Origin: Leptospira mtsangambouensis
GTDB lineage: Bacteria; Spirochaetota; Leptospiria; Leptospirales; Leptospiraceae
DNA: 64,000 bases
Assembly (NCBI RefSeq): GCF_004770475.1
Contig: NZ_RQHK01000005.1
Location: 186,001-250,000 of the forward strand
Direction: 5' to 3'
Of the stretch, positions 34,160 through 42,330 are shown in pieces. The stretch's first letter is position 1. Each line of letters starts with the position of its first letter. A program made the position numbers and the translations under genes. Below the pieces are notes generated by a model, which searched no databases, was not told the origin of the DNA, and was given only the letters and a program-made list of their open reading frames with translations.

Positions 34160-35638
34160 ATGAAATTCCTAAATCAAATTTATCGTTTAGTTTTTGTACT
34201 CTTCTTTTTATTTTTTGCCGGATTCATCCATTCAAAATCGATCCCAGTTGGTATGACAGACGCATCCATCCTCCAAGTAAAGGTGACTGTCCAATACCCA
34301 CATTTTATCCAACCTTGGAGGAACAAAAATCCTGAGGTCCGACAGTCCACAGGAATTTATATAGGTGAAAACAAAATCTTAATTCCTGCGCAGGCAGTTT
34401 ATTTTTACACAAGTATCGAAATTAAAAAACCTGATTCCCTTAAAGTTTTTACAGCTGAGTTAGAAAGATTAGATCCTGACTTAGGACTTGCGATTCTAAA
34501 GTTTAACGATCCAAATGCCTCAAAAGATCTAAAAGCCGTAACTTTTTCCAATGAAGTGTTTTTGCCGGGAACTGGACTTGTGATGGAAAGCAAGGACCAA
34601 AGGAGTCTGGAGGAAAAAAAAATCAGAATGATTCGTTTGGATATGGAAGCTTATGCAAGCGGATATGTGGAACTTCCCTTTATTGAAATCCAATCAGAAG
34701 AAAAATTAGATGGTGTGGGTGAACTGATCGTTGATGTAAGTTCCAGAATTCCGCAAGGGATCTTATACCAATTTAAAGAAAACAATACAGGGAGAGTGAT
34801 CCCTACTTTTTCGATACGACATTTCATTGATGGAAAAAACTTTCCTTTCAAAGGATTTCGATTTAAACCATTGATTGATAGTGCCACAAGAAATCATTAT
34901 GGGTTGAGAAAAGATGATTTAGGAGTCCTTGTTGCAGAAATTTATCCAGGTTCATCTGCAGATGGAGTTTTGCAATTAGAAGATGTTTTATTAGAAGTTT
35001 CTAATTTCAAAATTGATCCGAAAGGTTATTTTGATCATCCAAAATTTGGAAAACTGAATGTATCGTATTTGTTTCATAATACAAATGATACAGACTCATC
35101 CTTCGGAAAAAAAATCAAAATCAAAGTATTCCGAAACAAAAAGCCAGTTTCTCTTGAGTTAGATTTAAAACCTATCCCAGAGTCTGCCATTCGAATTCCA
35201 TACGGAAACTCTCGATTTCAAACTCCCAAATATTTAATGTTAGCTGGAATCATTTTCCAAGAGTTGTCAGAACAATACCTGACTGAACATGGGAACCAAT
35301 GGAGAAACCGTGTTAGTAAAGAGCTTTTATATCTGAATGACTTTTATAGAATTAAGAGGAACTCCAAAGAAGGAAAAGTGGTTTTTTTATCTCAAGTATT
35401 ACCACTTTCAGGGAATAAGGCCTACCACACTGCCCACCAAATGATTCTAAAAACTGTCAACGGAGTCCAAGTCCAATCCTTGGAACAATTACAAACCTTA
35501 ATTACAGAATCAGGCACACCTTACGTTCATTTTGTGATGACAGACGGATTTGAAATGATTTTCAAAAAAGAAGAAATCCAATCATTAAACGCAGAAGCCA
35601 AACAAAGTTTTCAAATCCAAAGGGATTCTAATTTTTAG
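34160..35638 (+). CDS. HtrA-like pseudoprotease, paralogue of the preceding gene
   Basis: This 492-residue secreted protein has the same layout as its neighbour: signal peptide, trypsin-like domain, PDZ domain ('GVLVAEIYPGSSADGVLQLEDVLLEVSNFKI') and a similar C-terminal half ('KYLMLAGIIFQEL' compared with 'DYLMFGGHIFQTV'). The catalytic residues are lost: the 'NAHVV' histidine is Gln78 ('IPAQAV') and the 'GNSGG' serine motif is replaced around 195-201 ('SRIPQGI'). Only Asp107 persists. It is intact and not a pseudogene, so it probably binds substrates or regulates the active protease. Its stop overlaps the stop of the convergent gene. Confidence 0.85.
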   Translation: MKFLNQIYRLVFVLFFLFFAGFIHSKSIPVGMTDASILQVKVTVQYPHFIQPWRNKNPEVRQSTGIYIGENKILIPAQAVYFYTSIEIKKPDSLKVFTAELERLDPDLGLAILKFNDPNASKDLKAVTFSNEVFLPGTGLVMESKDQRSLEEKKIRMIRLDMEAYASGYVELPFIEIQSEEKLDGVGELIVDVSSRIPQGILYQFKENNTGRVIPTFSIRHFIDGKNFPFKGFRFKPLIDSATRNHYGLRKDDLGVLVAEIYPGSSADGVLQLEDVLLEVSNFKIDPKGYFDHPKFGKLNVSYLFHNTNDTDSSFGKKIKIKVFRNKKPVSLELDLKPIPESAIRIPYGNSRFQTPKYLMLAGIIFQELSEQYLTEHGNQWRNRVSKELLYLNDFYRIKRNSKEGKVVFLSQVLPLSGNKAYHTAHQMILKTVNGVQVQSLEQLQTLITESGTPYVHFVMTDGFEMIFKKEEIQSLNAEAKQSFQIQRDSNF

Positions 35639-36849
35639 AATCCCACCTGATAACCTAACTGTTTAGAAATTAAGATTACCTTAATAAGAAACAATACTAA
35701 AATGAACAAAGTAAATAACATGTATTCTTGGTAACGAACCTTATGATCAGAATTCATTAAAAACAACAAAACGGGGATAGAAAGAGTAAACATTCGCGAC
35801 ACGTTTTCATAAACAGACCAAAAATGATAATACCCTGCTGTCCCTACCATAAACATAATCAATAAAAAAGAAATTCGAAATTCCCAACCCTTTCGAATTT
35901 GGCCAGTAAAAGGCAAAAACAATCCTAAAAAAAATAAAACCACCAGTGGGAAACGAGATAACAACCGAGCCAAATCTTTCCAATTGGTTCCACTGGCTAT
36001 AAATCGCCAAATGGATTCCATATAAGAAATTAAACCTTCCAAAGGTAAAATAAAATCAGTTAGGCGACCAGGCCTCCAATTTGGGAACCGATATGCCAGA
36101 TACAAATGCCAACAAACAGGAATGACAAGAACAAAACCAACAACAATGATCCGTTTCCAATCTCTGCGAAAGACTGCAGCAAGGCCCAAAGGGAATAACA
36201 AAAACAATGCAGGTTCTTTCGTAAGAATTGCGAAACTAGAAAGAAGTACAAAAGGGATATAGTTCTCTTTTACGTAATAATAATATGCAATGATTAATAT
36301 GGAAACCATCACAGAGTCACTTACCAAAACATAATAACTTCCCAAGGCAAATGGACTTAAGAGATACAAAATGGCAAAAGGTTTTATTTCCTCATTTAGA
36401 AGTTTGCGCAAATAAAAATAAGAAATAAGAGTAAGACCAATATTCCAAAAATACATTCCAAAAACTGCAATGGATTTACCAAAAAAACCAAAAAGAGCAA
36501 TTAACAGAGGATAACCGATTCGCGGTGCACGATAGGATTCATCAAATCCCTTTGGCCAATTCAGATTAAATTCAGAAAGTGGGCGTGAAAAATAATAAAA
36601 TATTTGGCCATCATAACCTGCTCCCAGATCTCCAGTCTCCCCTTTGAATAAGATGGCCTTCTCTGGAGTTTCTTTCTGGTTTTGTAAAGCAAACTCATAA
36701 CCAAAGTTCACCATAGAACTTGGATTCCATTCATATTTTTTCCAATATGATAGAGTGCTGACTCCCCAAACCAAAACAAAAGACAAAACGGTAAGCCATT
36801 GTTTTGAATTAAAAAATAAAAAAATTGGTTTGATACGTTTAAGAACCAT
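35635..36849 (-). CDS. Polytopic membrane protein, putative GT-C-type glycosyltransferase
   Basis: This 404-residue protein has about ten transmembrane helices. The first external loop holds 'GAGYDGQIFYYFSRPL' and 'YRAPRIGYPLLIALFG', a pattern seen in integral membrane sugar transferases or polymerases of the GT-C kind, in which an acidic residue in loop 1 is catalytic. It would use a polyprenyl-phosphate sugar on the outer face of the membrane. It is the last gene of the glycan operon. The specific acceptor is unknown. Confidence 0.65.
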   Translation of the reverse strand: MVLKRIKPIFLFFNSKQWLTVLSFVLVWGVSTLSYWKKYEWNPSSMVNFGYEFALQNQKETPEKAILFKGETGDLGAGYDGQIFYYFSRPLSEFNLNWPKGFDESYRAPRIGYPLLIALFGFFGKSIAVFGMYFWNIGLTLISYFYLRKLLNEEIKPFAILYLLSPFALGSYYVLVSDSVMVSILIIAYYYYVKENYIPFVLLSSFAILTKEPALFLLFPLGLAAVFRRDWKRIIVVGFVLVIPVCWHLYLAYRFPNWRPGRLTDFILPLEGLISYMESIWRFIASGTNWKDLARLLSRFPLVVLFFLGLFLPFTGQIRKGWEFRISFLLIMFMVGTAGYYHFWSVYENVSRMFTLSIPVLLFLMNSDHKVRYQEYMLFTLFILVLFLIKVILISKQLGYQVGF

Positions 36850-36871
36850 CTGTCAACTCCAGACTAAGAAT

Positions 36872-38446
36872 TTAATTTTGAGTATTTATTTTTGGGATTT
36901 TTGACTCTAAAGAATTAGAAAAAATAGAACTATAAAAAAGAGCACCTTCGTATGTTAAATGGTGCGGATCAAAAAAATAACGAACATCACTTACAACTTC
37001 AGTATGATCGATTAAAGCCTGGCCACGGAGTTCTAAATGTGATTTTAAATTTAATATCCAATCTTTTCGCCATTGTGAGTCTTTGTAAAACGCAAATTCA
37101 ATTGGGTTCTCCGGGCTCAAAATCAATACAAATGGGATTTTCTTTTTGTAGAAATAATCAGATAATTCAAGAATTCGATTGAATTCCAACCAAGGCTCAA
37201 ATGTAACAGAGTTTACATTTTTTTTGGCTTCTCGGACAAAGTGTAACCTCCAGAGTTCATTCCTTGAACCTGCATCACGGATCATACGTTCAAAGTAATC
37301 TTTTTTAAAATCTTCGGTTGGCATTGTCACCAAACGAGTGTCATCCCAATAACTTCCGCGAGAGTAAGAACGATTTTTTGCATCTGAGTTTTTGCAAAAA
37401 AAATGAGATAGTCGAATGCCCACTCCTTCATCATTCCCATAGCGGATGAGATTTACTTCTTTTGCAGAGGACAACTCAGACAAAACTTGAATTTGTACGA
37501 GAGACCATTCTATAGAATCTGGGATCAGATTTGTCCAAACCAAATCATTCCAACCGGAACGATCATAAATTTTTTCCAATTCAAAAATTGGTTTTTGGTT
37601 GGTTAGTGCCTTCTCATCTGAATAAAAACGAAATTTTAACTTTGTATTTGGTTTCTGAGTAAAAATAGATTCTTTTGTTTTTTTTTCGGAACAAACTAAC
37701 GTTGCCGATTCTTTTGTCCATCCTTTGGACCAAATTCCTTCCCTTGGCTTTTCTCCTTGGTATAAATGATACTTTCTACCACTGCGGAAATGATTGTCGA
37801 TATAAACTTCGATAGGATCCCAAAAGAACACTCGGAACCGGCTCACATAAAAAAGCGATTTTGTTGCAAGTTTAGAAATTGTTTTTCTAGGTAACTCCAT
37901 CCAATGATCTTTCAAATATTCATATGGATAAATAGTTTTAGCAGGATATCTTTCTCCAAATTCTTGAACCCACTTGTTTTCACTGAATTCAAATTTTCCG
38001 TTTTTAGGTTCTAAGTATTCCCATTGTAAATCTGCAAAATTATGTAAATATACCACTAAGTCGGGATGAGATTTACGAAGGTTTTCTTTATAATAAAAAA
38101 GATCCGTTGGGGCCATTGCCACATGAGAAAAAAAGGAATATTTTGTTTTTGATATATCCTTTTTGTTTAATTCATCCGGTAGAACAGAATAAAGAGCAAC
38201 AGAACTTCCAGTGATGATGGTTCTATGTTTATCTTTTGTGGACTGCAACTCCTTTGTTTTGTGTATAAAGTTATACCAAGGAGAAGAATCCCATTCTGTT
38301 TCATTGGGGAATAGAAAGTAGAGATCAAAAAAAAGAATTCTATCTAATAAAAAAATCCCACCAAGTAAACCACAGGTGAGAAGAAACACTCTCCATTTCA
38401 ATCCGAAACGAGATTGTTTTACGGATATTGAGGGATCAGTTTCCAT
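36872..38446 (-). CDS. Membrane-anchored SGNH-hydrolase-like protein of the glycan operon
   Basis: The protein has 524 residues. One N-terminal membrane helix ('WRVFLLTCGLLGGIFLLDRILFF') is followed by a large exported domain. A possible nucleophile block is 'TIITGSSVALYS' and a C-terminal block is 'FFDPHHLTYEGALFYS' (DxxH). These are the two diagnostic ends of SGNH/DltD/AlgJ-like acyltransferases and esterases. A long insertion of about 200 residues, possibly a carbohydrate-binding beta domain, lies between them. It may add or remove acetyl groups on the exported glycan. It overlaps the upstream glycosyltransferase gene by 28 bases. Confidence 0.6.
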   Translation of the reverse strand: METDPSISVKQSRFGLKWRVFLLTCGLLGGIFLLDRILFFDLYFLFPNETEWDSSPWYNFIHKTKELQSTKDKHRTIITGSSVALYSVLPDELNKKDISKTKYSFFSHVAMAPTDLFYYKENLRKSHPDLVVYLHNFADLQWEYLEPKNGKFEFSENKWVQEFGERYPAKTIYPYEYLKDHWMELPRKTISKLATKSLFYVSRFRVFFWDPIEVYIDNHFRSGRKYHLYQGEKPREGIWSKGWTKESATLVCSEKKTKESIFTQKPNTKLKFRFYSDEKALTNQKPIFELEKIYDRSGWNDLVWTNLIPDSIEWSLVQIQVLSELSSAKEVNLIRYGNDEGVGIRLSHFFCKNSDAKNRSYSRGSYWDDTRLVTMPTEDFKKDYFERMIRDAGSRNELWRLHFVREAKKNVNSVTFEPWLEFNRILELSDYFYKKKIPFVLILSPENPIEFAFYKDSQWRKDWILNLKSHLELRGQALIDHTEVVSDVRYFFDPHHLTYEGALFYSSIFSNSLESKIPKINTQN

Positions 38447-39141
38447 TTTCTTAATAATAGTTTTTTAGCGAATTGAATGGCAAGTTTCAAAACTTTTCGA
38501 TTGAAACTACTGTTTGAAAAAACATAACGGATAGGTAATTCTTTTATCGATCCATCATTATTTGCAACAATGGAAAGAGCTTCCATATGGAAATCAAAGG
38601 CAATCGATTCCAAAGGATATGCTGCAATTTTCTGAAACATAGGTTTTGAATACCTTCTGTATCCACTTGTACAATCTCTTAAGTTAGCTCCAAATAAATT
38701 GAAGATTCCTTTGGACAAACAATAATTCATTACCTTAGCAGCAAGCCAGGAAATAAACTTTCGATACAAAGGAACATTGACTGTCGAAGTCCTGGAACCA
38801 ATGACCAAGTCACATATAGGGAAGGATTGAAATTCTTTCAAATAACTAGCGTCATGCGACAATCCGGCATCCATTGTAATGACCCAATCATATCCCTTTT
38901 CTACCGCATATTTCATACCGTCTTGGATTCCTTTAGGAATATGGGTATTTTTTTCATGCCGAATCACATGAAGGCGTATGCCAAATTCCTTCTGTAATTT
39001 AGCTAGAATAGCCGGCGTGGCATCCTTACTTGCATCATCCGTCACGGAAACATCCGCGTAAACAATGGCACCTCGAATCACTTCTTCAATGGTTTCAGCT
39101 TCATTGTATGCAGGGATGATGACTAAAGTTTTATTTGACAT
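38419..39141 (-). CDS. Family 2 glycosyltransferase (dolichol/polyprenyl-phosphate mannosyltransferase-like)
   Basis: The protein has 240 residues. The GT2 start is 'LVIIPAYNEAETIEEVI', the nucleotide-binding aspartates are in 'SVTDDASKDAT', and the DxD-like metal motif is 'VITMDAGLSHD'. 'VIGSR' and 'LRDCTSGYRRYSKPMF' are typical of the DPM1-like subgroup, which transfers sugar from a nucleotide donor to polyprenyl phosphate. There is no membrane helix, so it acts on the cytoplasmic face. One base separates it from the epimerase gene. Confidence 0.87.
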   Translation of the reverse strand: MSNKTLVIIPAYNEAETIEEVIRGAIVYADVSVTDDASKDATPAILAKLQKEFGIRLHVIRHEKNTHIPKGIQDGMKYAVEKGYDWVITMDAGLSHDASYLKEFQSFPICDLVIGSRTSTVNVPLYRKFISWLAAKVMNYCLSKGIFNLFGANLRDCTSGYRRYSKPMFQKIAAYPLESIAFDFHMEALSIVANNDGSIKELPIRYVFSNSSFNRKVLKLAIQFAKKLLLRKWKLIPQYP

Positions 39142-39142
39142 T

Positions 39143-40183
39143 CTAGTTTCCAGAAATATTGAAAACTTCCTTGTTCGCTTCGATCCACTTTAGAAGTCGA
39201 GTGACTCCTTCTTTTGGAAGGATTTTTGGATTAAAACCGAATTTTTTTGCTTCAGTAATATCACAAATAAAGTAACGCATGTCACCTGGTCTTTCTACTT
39301 CGAAAAGTATTTCTTGTTTTTTACCAAGAATTTCACCAATCAAATGGATACATTCTAATAGTGAAATTTTATGAGGGCTTGCACCACCAATATTATAAAC
39401 ACCAGGGATCGGATTTTTAAAGAACTCTAAATAAGATTTTGCACCATCTTCTGCATGTAAAATATCACGAGTTTGTTTTCCCGTTCCAAAAATACGAAGT
39501 GGCAGGCCAAATACAGAACGAATGGCAAAATTTGCGACCCAGCCATGATCTTCTCCACCAAACTGACGTTCACCATAAATCCCTGTAAATCGGAAACTCG
39601 CAGCCTTTACACCATACATATCCGTATAAGAACGTACATAATGTTCAGCACTCATTTTCGAAGCATGAAGAGGAGAAATTTGACCCACCATAGTTGGCTG
39701 TGTGACAGGGATTTCTACTGGATTTCTTTCGTAAGAAGTTTTCCCTTCCGTTAAACTATCGTTAATTGAATTGCCATAAACATGGATGGAAGAAGTATTC
39801 ACGACTGGAATTTTATGTTTCCTCGCCGCTTCCATAACATTAAATGTTCCGATCACGTTGGTTGAAAAATCAAGTTCCGGGTCTTCCCAAGAAATGGTCA
39901 TGGCTGGTTGTGCGGCTGTATGGATGATATAATCACAATCTGCAGAACGATCCATAAGGTGTTCTAAATTTCGAATGTCACCTTTTACCATCGTGACACC
40001 AATAGACTTCAAATAATTCCAGTTATAATCACGAGTGGCGTCAGATCCATAACCTGTGCGTTTTAATTCATATTTTGTCATGTTGTCAAAACTAACAACA
40101 TCCCAACCTTCTTTACGGAATAATTCACAAACATGGGATCCCAAAAATCCGCATCCGCCTGTTACCAATACTTTATTCGCCAT
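39143..40183 (-). CDS. Extended SDR nucleotide-sugar epimerase/dehydratase
   Basis: The protein has 346 residues. The Rossmann motif 'VTGGCGFLGSHV', Asp33 in 'VVSFDN', the 'HTAAQPAMTISWEDP' segment and 'VVNTSSIHVYG' are all typical of NAD-dependent sugar epimerases near CDP-tyvelose/paratose 2-epimerase. The usual YxxxK appears as 'PLHASKM', so Lys176 is present but the tyrosine position is Leu172. Either the family branch uses another base or the enzyme is altered. Its start overlaps the upstream nucleotidyltransferase gene by 11 bases. Confidence 0.85.
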   Translation of the reverse strand: MANKVLVTGGCGFLGSHVCELFRKEGWDVVSFDNMTKYELKRTGYGSDATRDYNWNYLKSIGVTMVKGDIRNLEHLMDRSADCDYIIHTAAQPAMTISWEDPELDFSTNVIGTFNVMEAARKHKIPVVNTSSIHVYGNSINDSLTEGKTSYERNPVEIPVTQPTMVGQISPLHASKMSAEHYVRSYTDMYGVKAASFRFTGIYGERQFGGEDHGWVANFAIRSVFGLPLRIFGTGKQTRDILHAEDGAKSYLEFFKNPIPGVYNIGGASPHKISLLECIHLIGEILGKKQEILFEVERPGDMRYFICDITEAKKFGFNPKILPKEGVTRLLKWIEANKEVFNISGN

Positions 40184-41648
40184 CGCGATCTTCTCCTAGG
40201 TAAAACTTTTTAGATAAAATTAATTTCATTATATGTATGGAATCAGAAATCATATCACGCAATCGATATTCCACTTGCCCTACTGGTTTAAAATAAGAAA
40301 CAGGGATTTCAATACAACGCATATGTGACCTTACGATATCGATCATTAGTTCTACAATGAACTTACGATCTTCAACAACAAGTTGTGGTTTAACTCGTTC
40401 ATAAGATTCTCGCCAAACAGAAAAAAATTGGCAATCCACATCCGTAAATCGAGGTTCTTGTCCCCACCAAAACACTTCCACCAATTTTCCCATTAGTAAA
40501 TTTACCAAACGATAAAGGGGTTTTAAGTTCGAACCCTGTTCGATCATCTGCCTTGTGGTGCGAGTCCCAATCACCATATCCGAATCTTTCATGTATTCGA
40601 GTAGTTTAGGGAAGTCTTTGGATCTAAAAGATCCATCAGGCGAAACAACAACAATGATATCACCTGTTGCGTATTCGATTCCCCTTCTTACTTGTTCTCC
40701 AAGTCTTGTGGGATCCCCATCACCAGGGAAGGTGTAAGTTTTTACTTTCTCTTTTTTGCTGAGAGTCAAGGTCTCATCAGTAGATTCATTATCAATGACA
40801 ATGATTTCGTTGAATTTGTCTTTAAAATCAACTATCACATCCGTGATAGATCTTTCATTATTATTAGTTGGGATGACCAAACTGGTTTTAAACTTATGAA
40901 ATAAGTCATTCCTTACTTCATAAACTGCATGATAATAATCTTGCATGGAGTTGATGTTGAAGTATTCGCAACTGAGCATGGTTGCATACACTCCTCCTTT
41001 GGACTCCTTCGCCATTTTATCTATGACATCCGTGATTTCGATTACACCTGACTTTGGTGATGCGGGAGTTTTTTTAAAAAACTCAAAATATTCTGGAGTA
41101 AAAAAATAACTACCCAATCCTAAAAGTTCATTGGGAGGGTTTTCAGGTTTTTCAACTAAATTTAGAATTTTATCATTCTCTAATACTACTGAATAATTTT
41201 TGCGAATTCTTGACAGTAAGGATGTTTTGACAATCCCAATAGAAGCTGCCATATTAGGATGTTTCTTTAAAACTTTTAAGAAGACATCATGGTCCGTTCG
41301 ATAATAGAATTCATCCCCAAGGATTGTTAGAAAAGGTTCATGAATGGTTTTTTCAAGACTTGCCACATCGGAAGCTAACCCTTTCTCAGTCCAATTGACT
41401 GGTTCAATGACCACTTTGGGCAAAACGGAACGGATGTGCTCAATCTCTGCAATGATTTGTTCTTTGAGGTGGCCAACGAGTACATAGACCTTTTCAATTC
41501 CAAAGGTCTTCACCATAAGCTCCACATTTCTATGGAGAATGGACTTTCCTTCAATGACGAAGAGAGGTTTTGGAATGAAGCTGGTTCGGGGATATGCTCG
41601 GGTTCCTTTTCCGGCAGCCGCAATGACCCCAATTCTGATCTTTTTCAA
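40173..41648 (-). CDS. Sugar nucleotidyltransferase fused to a family 2 glycosyltransferase
   Basis: The protein has about 491 residues in two parts. The first 240 are a sugar-1-phosphate nucleotidyltransferase of the RmlA/GalU type ('IGVIAAAGKGTRAYPRTSFIPKPL', 'TILGDEFYY', 'VEKP'). The rest is a GT2 domain ('TSLVIPTNNNERSI', 'IIVIDNESTDETL', 'VVVSPDGSF', 'VIGTRTTRQM'). One chain may thus activate a sugar and load it on a lipid carrier. I start it at TTG 41648, directly before the nucleotidyltransferase core. The open frame to 41810 overlaps the upstream gene and has no homology-like sequence. AGGGA lies 13 bases before this TTG, further than usual. Confidence 0.85.
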   Translation of the reverse strand: MKKIRIGVIAAAGKGTRAYPRTSFIPKPLFVIEGKSILHRNVELMVKTFGIEKVYVLVGHLKEQIIAEIEHIRSVLPKVVIEPVNWTEKGLASDVASLEKTIHEPFLTILGDEFYYRTDHDVFLKVLKKHPNMAASIGIVKTSLLSRIRKNYSVVLENDKILNLVEKPENPPNELLGLGSYFFTPEYFEFFKKTPASPKSGVIEITDVIDKMAKESKGGVYATMLSCEYFNINSMQDYYHAVYEVRNDLFHKFKTSLVIPTNNNERSITDVIVDFKDKFNEIIVIDNESTDETLTLSKKEKVKTYTFPGDGDPTRLGEQVRRGIEYATGDIIVVVSPDGSFRSKDFPKLLEYMKDSDMVIGTRTTRQMIEQGSNLKPLYRLVNLLMGKLVEVFWWGQEPRFTDVDCQFFSVWRESYERVKPQLVVEDRKFIVELMIDIVRSHMRCIEIPVSYFKPVGQVEYRLRDMISDSIHIMKLILSKKFYLGEDRDGE

Positions 41649-41682
41649 TGTAAAAGGAAAGTCCCTGAAATGGACTAGTGGG

Positions 41683-42330
41683 TCAATTAGAAAAGGTTCG
41701 TTTCCATCGGTAGAATTGCAAACCAGGTTGGGAACGATATCCCTGGAAGGGCTCCCAAATCCGCTTAGAAGGATTCCAGGACTTTTCTGGGTCTTTGCCA
41801 CCAAGTCCATTCAGATGGAAGCCCCAAATGCCTTCTGTCGTGATTTGAGGTGCATCAAAACGAATCGCCACTGGATCCCCGGGGTGATGGTCCAAAACAT
41901 AGGGCATCGGCACATCTTTCCAAGTTCCAAGCAAAGACACAGAAAGCACGAGAGGGCCTGGTCCAAAAGGTCCCAGCCGAAACTCCAGATGATCGCAATC
42001 AAACCGCCTTAGGAGGGCCATTTTTTTCCCCCAAGTCTCTGTGGCTCGGATCTGGCAAGCTTCTGGAACAAGAACGAGATCCTGACCTTCCCGGGTCACT
42101 TTTCCTACAAATAATACCTCTTCCCAACCACGGGATTTTTGGAACCGGAGCTCCTGCGCATTGTAAAAAGAGTTTCCCTTCTCCGTAAAAATCTCTATTC
42201 CTAGGATTAGGTAGCCATTTTCCGTAGGGAGCCTTTCGGAAAAATAGAGACCGTCAAGTGACTTTGCAAAGTTTGGATTCGTCCAAAAGAATATCAGGGA
42301 AAAAAGGCCAGCTACTAGGAATTTATGCAT
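41683..42330 (-). CDS. Secreted protein of unknown function at the head of the glycan operon
   Basis: This 215-residue protein has a signal peptide ('FLVAGLFSLIFFWTNPNFAKS'). The mature part is beta-rich with many aromatic residues ('GYLILGIEIFTEKGNSFYNAQELRFQKSRGWEEVLFVGKV') and ends in 'GLQFYRWKRTFSN'. I recognise no family. It is 34 bases upstream of the nucleotidyltransferase fusion and probably in the same operon. Its ATG abuts the ATG of the divergent peptidase gene (ATGCAT, 42325-42330). Confidence 0.7.
   Translation of the reverse strand: MHKFLVAGLFSLIFFWTNPNFAKSLDGLYFSERLPTENGYLILGIEIFTEKGNSFYNAQELRFQKSRGWEEVLFVGKVTREGQDLVLVPEACQIRATETWGKKMALLRRFDCDHLEFRLGPFGPGPLVLSVSLLGTWKDVPMPYVLDHHPGDPVAIRFDAPQITTEGIWGFHLNGLGGKDPEKSWNPSKRIWEPFQGYRSQPGLQFYRWKRTFSN

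Noticed and set aside
41649..41810. N-terminal extension of the nucleotidyltransferase fusion
   Set aside because: It overlaps the upstream secreted-protein gene by more than 120 bases and carries no nucleotidyltransferase sequence; the core begins right after TTG 41648.
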